A DNA stretch of 49,928 nucleotides. It comes from Vibrio rotiferianus CAIM 577 = LMG 21460 (lineage in GTDB: Bacteria; Pseudomonadota; Gammaproteobacteria; Enterobacterales; Vibrionaceae). Of this stretch, positions 44,097-49,928 are shown in pieces. The notes below the pieces were generated by a model. That model made no database searches, was not told where the DNA came from, and saw only the letters and a program-made list of their open reading frames with translations. Position numbers and translations under genes: made by a program. The stretch covers positions 1 through 49,928 of the forward strand of contig NZ_APHW01000106.1 in assembly GCF_002741985.1 (NCBI RefSeq), in the 5' to 3' direction. Numbering within the stretch: position 1 is the first letter of the stretch; every line of letters begins with the position of its first letter.

Positions 44097-45875
44097 TTAG
44101 TGACCGAAGATACGCATAGACCAGTTTTTGATAACACCTGGTTTTGCGTTGTTAGCCATCGGTACATCATAGATAGCTGAAGAATTGAAATATGCAATGA
44201 ATGAGAACACTTCATCGCCGTTGGTATCGATCGCTCGTAGTGTCCATTCGCCTTTTGCGTTTTCACCGTAGAATTGGTTAGAAAGCATTAATTGGTTTTC
44301 ATAACCCGCTACTGTTGAATCCAGAGATTGACCAACGAGACCATTACGTGGTGTTTGCAGAACTGAACGTGTACCTGATGGAGAAATCAGCTCAATTGCC
44401 AAATCTGGTAGACGCGAGTGTTCAAGTGTTAGTTTCACTTGTACTGACTCAACAGTAATGTCATCGGTAACAGCAATCGCTGAAGAGCCACCCGCTAAGC
44501 TTGCGTCTGGAACACTCACTTCCGTCGCATTGCTTGCCCAAGGTGTAATAACTTGTGCAGGTAGAACATTGTTTGTCATACGAGCAAGTTTCATTGCTTC
44601 ATCTAGGTTAACTGCGCCAAAACCGTAGAAGGTATGGAAGTCAACGCCAGCTGCGTTTTTCTGCCATGGTGAAATCGCTTCGTAGCTTACCAAGTCTCCT
44701 TGGCTATTAACGAACTCAAGTTGAACACCTGGGTGGTCTTTGTCGGTTACGCTTGCTGTTTCTGCCAGTAACGCACGGACATCACGAGCGCTCAGCGCAT
44801 GGTTGGTAGACATAATCGCAGCAATTGCACCAGAGGTGTTTGGCGCCGCTGAAGACGTACCATTCATTGTGCTGGTGTAGTTACAGTTCGGATCTTGCTC
44901 AGTACCGCCGTGCAGGCCGTTAATACCTAAATCTGCACTGGTGTTTTGACCTTCTTCACAGCCTACTAGATCTGTCGTTACCATTGCTGGGAAGTCTTGA
45001 CCGTATTCACCTGCTGGTGCTGCGACCCACACGTTAGCACCAACTGATGAGTAGCTGGCGCGAGTTCCGTCAGCACGAAGTGCGCTGGTTACAAGGTTGT
45101 AGTAACTCGCATTGTCGTAAGACTGTGCCGAGTTATGCATTGGTAGGCCTTTGTTACCACCACCTGCGAAGAAGTCGCTAGGAAGCACGAAGAAACGACC
45201 AGTGTTGAAGTAGCGGTAACCGTTACCAGCAGATTTCACGAAGACAGCACCACGACCCCAAGCATTACCTTCGCTAACGTTTTTCATTACATCCATTTCA
45301 AGCTTGAACTGCGGATCGTTCTCATCGAATGGAATAGGGTAGATTGGGCTAAAACCATAACTTTGGTTGAAAACGCGAACATCGCTGGTTGCAGCGTCCA
45401 CGCCGTGAGAAATCAACCAGCCTTCCAGCGTTTGGTTTGCGAGCCAGTTAAAGCCCATTAGAGAAGAGCGAGAAGCTACGCCGCGAACGCCCTCACCGTT
45501 GTTACCAACAGCGCTGATTAAGCCGGCTACAGCGGTACCATGGCCATTTGTATCAACTGGGTAATCGGCTGGGAATGAAGAGTCTTCAACGAAGTTTCTG
45601 CTACCTGTGACTACGTTACCTGCAAGGTCTGGGTGATCGATCTGTACGCCAGAGTCAATAACGGCAACTTTTACACCAACACCAGCAATGCCCATGGCTT
45701 GTGTCAGTTTGGTGTTCAAGTCATTACCCGCAACGGCAGGGTTTGCTGCAAACGCAGTTTGGCCTGTGTTGTCTAGGTGCCATTGCTCAGAGTAGAGCGG
45801 ATCATAAGCCGAGACGGCAGGTGAAAGGCCTACTGCTAACATTGCAGCGAATAGGCGATTAATGCGTGTTTCCAT
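44097..45875 (-). CDS. Kexin-like S8 serine protease with P-domain (ASP/PrtA-like)
   Basis: 592 residues from the ATG at 45875 (METRINRLF), which has GAGG upstream; an ATG four codons earlier overlaps that site. A signal peptide ends near SPAVSA (about residue 23). The subtilisin triad is Asp74 (AVIDSGVQID), His112 (NGHGTAVAG) and Ser341 (NGTSSAAP), with oxyanion Asn218. The C-terminal 145 residues are a proprotein-convertase P-domain (DITVESVQVKLTLEHSRLPD, LISPSGTRSVL, GEWTLRAID). No propeptide of the usual subtilisin size is seen, fitting the need for the external chaperone gene that follows. It should be secreted to the medium, probably by type II secretion. Confidence 0.93.
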   Translation of the reverse strand: METRINRLFAAMLAVGLSPAVSAYDPLYSEQWHLDNTGQTAFAANPAVAGNDLNTKLTQAMGIAGVGVKVAVIDSGVQIDHPDLAGNVVTGSRNFVEDSSFPADYPVDTNGHGTAVAGLISAVGNNGEGVRGVASRSSLMGFNWLANQTLEGWLISHGVDAATSDVRVFNQSYGFSPIYPIPFDENDPQFKLEMDVMKNVSEGNAWGRGAVFVKSAGNGYRYFNTGRFFVLPSDFFAGGGNKGLPMHNSAQSYDNASYYNLVTSALRADGTRASYSSVGANVWVAAPAGEYGQDFPAMVTTDLVGCEEGQNTSADLGINGLHGGTEQDPNCNYTSTMNGTSSAAPNTSGAIAAIMSTNHALSARDVRALLAETASVTDKDHPGVQLEFVNSQGDLVSYEAISPWQKNAAGVDFHTFYGFGAVNLDEAMKLARMTNNVLPAQVITPWASNATEVSVPDASLAGGSSAIAVTDDITVESVQVKLTLEHSRLPDLAIELISPSGTRSVLQTPRNGLVGQSLDSTVAGYENQLMLSNQFYGENAKGEWTLRAIDTNGDEVFSFIAYFNSSAIYDVPMANNAKPGVIKNWSMRIFGH

Positions 45876-46086
45876 TTGTGACCTCATGTCTTTGTTTGGA
45901 ATTTTTGTCCCTGTTCGATACTCCTTTAAACAGGTCTAAACAAAGCTAGCGGCTTAGAATGGAAACGAAAACCGTTTACATTCTCTTTACTTTCATTTTT
46001 CGACGGATCGCGTTGTAATAACGCTTAGGGGTTGATAGAACGTAAGATTCTAGATATTGGATATGGGGAAGAGATGTGAAAAGTCG

Positions 46087-46115
46087 CAAAAAAGTAGCGA
46101 TTATTCTCGCTACTT
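46087..46115 (-). terminator. Intrinsic terminator of the GGDEF-lipoprotein operon
   Basis: On the minus strand AAGTAGCG (46115-46108), an eight-base loop and CGCTACTT (46099-46092), running into a T tract. It lies just after the lipoprotein stop. Confidence 0.85.
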
Positions 46116-46130
46116 AAAGGTGTGAGGTTC

Positions 46131-46466
46131 TCATATAGCAGGTTGTATCGTAACCTCGCTTTCAGTGTGGCTTTCTTCCTTCTTCGTAATCAGCGTATCG
46201 ACCCATTTTTCGATGTACCACTTATTGCGTTCTTTATCGCACCACTTTTTGTTTAAGCCTCGTCGGTTGAACTCAGAGCCAATTGCTGCCAATGTCTGGT
46301 TTGTTTGGCGTTTATAAAACAACGTCTCACATAGTTGCATGTTGCTCATTTGCTGTGCGTACACATTGACACTACTGCCTCTCATGCCCATTTCAGCGGC
46401 TTGTTGGTTCGAGCAGGCGCTAACTAACAAACTAGCGATGATCGTGACGAATAGATGTTTTTTCAT
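46131..46466 (-). CDS. Small lipoprotein co-transcribed with the TPR-GGDEF gene
   Basis: 111 residues. The signal peptide has lipobox LLVSAC (Cys18), so the protein should be anchored in the membrane. The mature part has two further cysteines and a helical pattern (NMQLCETLFYKRQTNQT, then EFNRRGLNKKWC). Its start is 3 bp after the stop of the diguanylate cyclase gene, so the pair forms an operon ended by the terminator at 46087-46115. I do not know the family; a sensory or periplasmic partner role for the cyclase is inference. Confidence 0.78.
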   Translation of the reverse strand: MKKHLFVTIIASLLVSACSNQQAAEMGMRGSSVNVYAQQMSNMQLCETLFYKRQTNQTLAAIGSEFNRRGLNKKWCDKERNKWYIEKWVDTLITKKEESHTESEVTIQPAI

Positions 46467-46469
46467 AAT

Positions 46470-48383
46470 TTAACCAGAATTGATTTTGTATTGGTTTCTT
46501 CCTGCTTGTTTCGCTTCGTAAAGCGCTTGGTCGGCAAACATAAAACAGTCATCCCAATTAGTATTGAGCATAGTGACGTTCATTGTTTTTATCGCACCAA
46601 TCGAGATGGTCGCGCTAAGGGTTAAACTATTAATGCTAAGCTTTTCGTTTTCAACTGCTTTCCTTAGTCTTTCTAAAGTTTTTGAACATTCGTCGATGTT
46701 TTTGGCTTCAAAAACTAAAACAAACTCCTCGCCTCCCCAGCGGGCAAGTAAATCTTTAGATCGGACCGAACGCTTAATCACAGAAGATACATGTTTCAGC
46801 ATTTGATCTCCCTTATCATGACCGTACGTGTCATTGAACTGTTTGAAATAGTCGATATCAATGACTGCTAAAGAAAACATACTCTCAGGTGCGGTGTTGG
46901 CCATGTTACGCAACCAATGGGGTAAGTAGCGACGATTATGAACTTGGGTTAAAGGATCAATAACGTTTTGCTCAGCGAGTTCTCGGTTGACTCTTTTGAT
47001 TCGAGATACATACCTTATCCCTAAAGATGCGATACCAATGAGTGATAAGAAATAGAAAATTTCTCTGTATCGCTGGGCTTGTAACTTAGATGCTTGTAGA
47101 TCATTTTGAGCTTCCAATAGCTTCAATTCTTTTTGGGCGAGTTTAGCTTCTAACTCAAATTTAATGTCTAGCATCTCTTCGCCATTGACATGGCTGGCAT
47201 ACTCTTTTTCTAGGCTTCGGAGCTTAGAAAGTTGATAGAAGGCTTTCTCATACCGCCCTAGCGCTTGATTTGCTTTGACGAGTACCAAAAGCATCCCAAT
47301 TCTTTCTTGCGACTCTGGAGTTAAGGTTAAAGACATTTGTTCGAGAGCTTTATTCGCATGTACAATTGCTAGCTCGAACTGTTTTTTGCCCATATAAGTT
47401 TCAGAAAAAGCTTCATAACAAGAAGCTTTTGCACCACTTTTAGGGCTGCTAGTAGGTAGATCTAAGCATTGCTGAGCGAGCTCTAAAGACTCATCGTGTT
47501 TACCCATCGCATTCAATAGCTGAGATAGGTTCGCCAAAGATGTATGCTTCAAGCTGTCAGACCCTGTCTCCATACTTAATTTTACTGCTTGCTCAAAGTA
47601 GTATTCTGATTCGGAGTACTTTTTTTTGGCAAAGCCAACGACGCTTTTGTTGGCGTAAAGAATGCCAAGGAATAAGCTATTATCAAAGTCGTTGGCTTTA
47701 TCAAGATAAGTGCTGATTGCTTGATTGATGTAGTTTTCAGCTCGGACCCAATCGGATGTATCCATATATACAGAAGCAATATTATTTAGGGTCATTGCAA
47801 CTTGAATTTCAAAATGCGAATCGTCAAGTAAATCAAAGGCAGTTCGATAATACCTCATGCCAGTTTTTACCTGTGCTCGATGAATTTCAGCGTTGCCAAG
47901 CCAACGGTAGGCACGGCCTTGGAGAGCCTTGTAACCAATTTCACGGCTAATATTGATAACATCGTGCAACAACAACTCCCCTTGCCAGACATCATTCGCT
48001 TCTATGTATTCTATCGCTTTGTTCAGTTTAGCTTCGGCGACTACCCATTGGAGTTGGTGCTTGTTTCCAAAGGCCACCATATCAGGCAGATCAGATATTG
48101 GAACACCTTCGTATCGTTCTAGGTAGATACGAGCGAAATAATACAGTGCTTGAGCCTGAGGGGAAGTACGTTTAGGCTGCTCTAAAGCAGTGTTTTTGAT
48201 TGCTCTTGGTTTACCGATCGACTCAAAGTAAAACTGCAGTGTAGGCAGGTCTTCAGCTGCCGTATTCTGCATTAAGTAACACGAGTGTTTTTTACCTTCC
48301 TTTGCTGCAGAAGGAAGCGATAATGACACTAGAAAAGCAGTTAGAATGGCTAAACAGGGCTTTGAGAAAGAAAGTACACGCAT
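46470..48383 (-). CDS. Membrane diguanylate cyclase with periplasmic TPR sensor
   Basis: 637 residues. A signal-like segment (about 1-27) is followed by a TPR-rich region (about 110-400, e.g. LQGRAYRWLGNAEIHRAQVK, SLFLGILYANKSVVGFAKKK), a coiled coil (about 405-435, LEAKLAQKELKLLEAQNDLQ) and one membrane helix (about 440-460). The C-terminal GGDEF domain has DPLTQVHNRRYL at its front, an I-site RSKD five residues before the active site, and GGEEF at about 549-553. The active site looks competent to make c-di-GMP from two GTP, with product inhibition. The TPR part should face the periplasm. It is divergent from a PilZ gene and co-transcribed with a lipoprotein gene. Confidence 0.9.
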   Translation of the reverse strand: MRVLSFSKPCLAILTAFLVSLSLPSAAKEGKKHSCYLMQNTAAEDLPTLQFYFESIGKPRAIKNTALEQPKRTSPQAQALYYFARIYLERYEGVPISDLPDMVAFGNKHQLQWVVAEAKLNKAIEYIEANDVWQGELLLHDVINISREIGYKALQGRAYRWLGNAEIHRAQVKTGMRYYRTAFDLLDDSHFEIQVAMTLNNIASVYMDTSDWVRAENYINQAISTYLDKANDFDNSLFLGILYANKSVVGFAKKKYSESEYYFEQAVKLSMETGSDSLKHTSLANLSQLLNAMGKHDESLELAQQCLDLPTSSPKSGAKASCYEAFSETYMGKKQFELAIVHANKALEQMSLTLTPESQERIGMLLVLVKANQALGRYEKAFYQLSKLRSLEKEYASHVNGEEMLDIKFELEAKLAQKELKLLEAQNDLQASKLQAQRYREIFYFLSLIGIASLGIRYVSRIKRVNRELAEQNVIDPLTQVHNRRYLPHWLRNMANTAPESMFSLAVIDIDYFKQFNDTYGHDKGDQMLKHVSSVIKRSVRSKDLLARWGGEEFVLVFEAKNIDECSKTLERLRKAVENEKLSINSLTLSATISIGAIKTMNVTMLNTNWDDCFMFADQALYEAKQAGRNQYKINSG

Positions 48384-48574
48384 TTATAAGAGACTAATAC
48401 CGAGAGTGGTGCAAAGACATTGGTAATATAGCATTTATAAGATTGCATTACTTGAAAATTAACTTGTGGTATGTAAGTTGCAGTAGTTAGAACAACCAAG
48501 TTTGAGCGTAGTTAATCTGAGGAAATATAAAACGCTTCTAGAATGGATGCAGTCATCAACATAAGGAGGTGGTT

Positions 48575-48943
48575 ATGCTCAAATCCACAACGTCTTTATC
48601 TGGGGCAATAGCAGGGAAAGCCACACAACAACGAGCTTACTACCGATTACAGTACCCTAGTTGCGCTAGACCAAGTCTACTGATATCAGGTACTAGATAC
48701 TTAGTGAGTGAATTATCGGAGCGAGGTTTAAGATTATTGAAAGCCCACCACTCTTTAGGCGCAGTTGGAGTCAAGGTTAGAGGCGAACTTTCTCTGCATG
48801 ACAATACAGAATTATCACTAGCCGGACACGTAATAAGAATGGAAGAGAAGGAAGTCATTGTAAAACTTGATGCGGGGCCGAGCTTCAAAAATATGCTCGA
48901 TGAGCAACGCTTTATGCGATCAAATTATCCAGAAATTACTTGA
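48575..48943 (+). CDS. PilZ-domain protein (candidate c-di-GMP receptor)
   Basis: 122 residues. The start at 48575 follows AAGGAGG by 6 bases; a GTG at 48569 overlaps that site and is rejected. The PilZ ligand signature has Arg20-xxx-Arg24 (QQRAYYRL) and ELSERG at 46-51, where the usual first residue is Asp or Asn and here is Glu. The beta-barrel strands follow (GVKVRGELSLHD, LSLAGHVIRMEEKEVIVKLD). Single-domain PilZ proteins act as c-di-GMP-sensing adaptors. It faces the diguanylate cyclase gene across about 190 bp. Confidence 0.82.
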   Translation: MLKSTTSLSGAIAGKATQQRAYYRLQYPSCARPSLLISGTRYLVSELSERGLRLLKAHHSLGAVGVKVRGELSLHDNTELSLAGHVIRMEEKEVIVKLDAGPSFKNMLDEQRFMRSNYPEIT

Positions 48944-49104
48944 TAGACTCAACTGATTAAACGAGTAGGTCATTCGACATCTAAAATTTCATCTGACTGT
49001 CATAAATATTTAATACAGGTATGTATTGTGTGGAAAGTCGCTTTTGTACATAGTGTTATTAAGCCATGAAAAACTGGCTGTTCCCATCAAAAAGGAGATT
49101 GCCT

Positions 49105-49206
49105 ATGCACAACGAAATGATTCAACCTTCTCGCTTCGGTATTATCGGTCGTACTTGTATTGCTTCAGTTCTGATGATCGCAGGTGTTTTCACTCTCATT
49201 CAATGA
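49105..49206 (+). CDS. 33-residue single-pass membrane peptide
   Basis: MHNEMIQPSRFGIIGRTC is followed by a hydrophobic helix (IASVLMIAGVFTLI) and a final Gln. AAAGGAG stands 8 bases before the ATG, a very strong ribosome site, and a hairpin follows the stop. The size, positive N-terminal side and single helix fit a membrane-inserted small protein, either a regulator of a neighbour or a toxin-like peptide. I do not recognise a family. Confidence 0.6.
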   Translation: MHNEMIQPSRFGIIGRTCIASVLMIAGVFTLIQ

Positions 49207-49249
49207 GACAGTAACGAATCATCACTGACAAGAAAACCATAGCAAAATT

Positions 49250-49287
49250 CAGGGAATTACCTTAATAAAAAATAAGGTATTCCCCTG
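49250..49287. terminator. Bidirectional hairpin downstream of the small peptide gene
   Basis: CAGGGAATTACCTTA pairs with TAAGGTATTCCCCTG with minor mismatch around an A-rich loop. It lies between the 33-residue gene and the 3' end of the transporter gene. Confidence 0.65.
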
Positions 49288-49311
49288 AAAATCTCGCCTA
49301 AGTCTCTTTTC

Positions 49312-49928
49312 TTAACTCAACAAGCTAAAAACCAACGCACTTACTGCAACAATACCTGTCATTAGTACAAAGTATGTAGATGCTTTTCCACGATACTTCT
49401 GCAGTCCTTTCACTTTGTATACCGCTAACATCGGCATAATAAATAAGATCATGGCAATGACTGGACCTGATAGAGCTTCCATCATGCCTAGTATGCTAGG
49501 GTTCATGATTGCTGCGATCCAAATCGATACAAACAGTACGACAACACTAATGTGATCAACACGTCGTTTTGGCATATCAGAATGTTTAGAGATCAAACCA
49601 TTAAGGCTTTCGCGTGCGCCAAGGAAGTGCCCAAGGAATGAAGAAGTAATTGCCACGAAGGCAACAAGCGGACCTAAGGTTGCAATGAATGGGTTTTCCG
49701 TCGCGTTAGCTAAGTAAGACAATACCGATACGTTTTGTGCTTTTGCTTCTGCCAGTTGCTCCGGGGAAAGAGCAAGTACGCATGAGAAGACAAACAGCAA
49801 CACGAATGCGATCAGCATGACACTTGTACGGCGTAAGATCAGTTCTGATTTTACATCGGCGCCTTCACCGTAATGTCGGCGTGTACGTTTGCAAAACTTG
49901 AGATCGCCGCTGCGTGGCTAAATGAGAA
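49312..49928 (-). pseudogene. HAAAP-family amino acid transporter (SdaC/serine type), partial and frameshifted
   Basis: The C-terminal 168+ residues match the SdaC/TdcC family: VFSCVLALSPEQLAEAKAQN, SVLSYLAN, FLGHFLGARES, MNPSILGMMEALSGPVIAMI and MLAVYKV, with helices to the end. These transport serine or related amino acids with H+ or Na+. Upstream the family motif FSFSHAAAISSFA lies in a different frame from KRTRRHYGEGADVKSE, which in relatives follow each other directly. Adding one T at 49888-49890 (an A on the coding strand) joins them. As written, the reading frame ends at TAA soon after. The 5' part lies outside the window, so whether the gene is otherwise whole is unknown. A sequencing error is possible. 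Confidence 0.85.

Overview
The window reads as chromosomal DNA of a marine gammaproteobacterium, most likely a Vibrio and probably of the Harveyi/parahaemolyticus group. This rests on the moderate G+C, a DUF3012-type micro-lipoprotein, a kexin-like serine protease paired with an ASP-type external chaperone, a VC_A0849-type giant type I-secreted adhesin, a siderophore locus laid out like the Vibrio vct locus, and the gamma-proteobacterial yccS-helD-mgsA neighbourhood. The species call is inference; nothing in the window fixes it. No tRNA, rRNA, CRISPR array or replication origin was seen.

Layout. 1-1284 is one end of an ISL3-family insertion sequence whose transposase runs off the left edge. 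1.4-3.0 kb carries a uridine/purine-nucleoside phosphorylase-like gene and a YeiL-like Crp-family regulator, followed by a DUF3012 lipoprotein. 3.5-10.7 kb is an iron/siderophore uptake island: binding protein, two FecCD permeases and an ATPase in one tight operon, then a copper sensor CueR, an AraC regulator and a TonB-dependent receptor behind a near-perfect Fur box. The same Fur-box sequence recurs at 11.6 kb in front of an undescribed 86-residue membrane protein. 12.0-24.4 kb is one gene for a 4132-residue repeat adhesin with a LapA-like N-terminal retention module and a C-terminal RTX/type I secretion signal; two small genes lie upstream of it.

25.3-30.4 kb is conserved core (yccS, helD, mgsA). 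30.4-34.5 kb is torT and torS, with torS broken by a one-base frameshift inside its receiver domain. 34.6-37.2 kb holds cti, the periplasmic haem-containing fatty acid cis-trans isomerase, with a small partner gene. 37.5-40.6 kb carries two paralogous exported coiled-coil/PEGA proteins, the second fused to a formylglycine-generating-enzyme-like domain; an intrinsic terminator sits between them. A SRPBCC-GyrI-like fusion, an alkaline phosphatase, a protease/chaperone operon, a TPR-GGDEF/lipoprotein operon divergent from a PilZ gene, a 33-residue membrane peptide and a frameshifted amino acid transporter complete the window.

How the parts fit together. The iron island imports a ferric siderophore (receptor, periplasmic binding protein, ABC importer) under Fur and probably AraC-plus-ligand control; no biosynthetic genes are present, so it may serve a foreign siderophore. 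Surface and lifestyle functions are frequent: a giant adhesin, c-di-GMP synthesis and binding proteins, a secreted protease and a membrane-lipid stress enzyme. Both clear frameshifts (torS and the transporter) are single-base losses in short homopolymers, so sequencing error must be excluded before they are called real pseudogenes.
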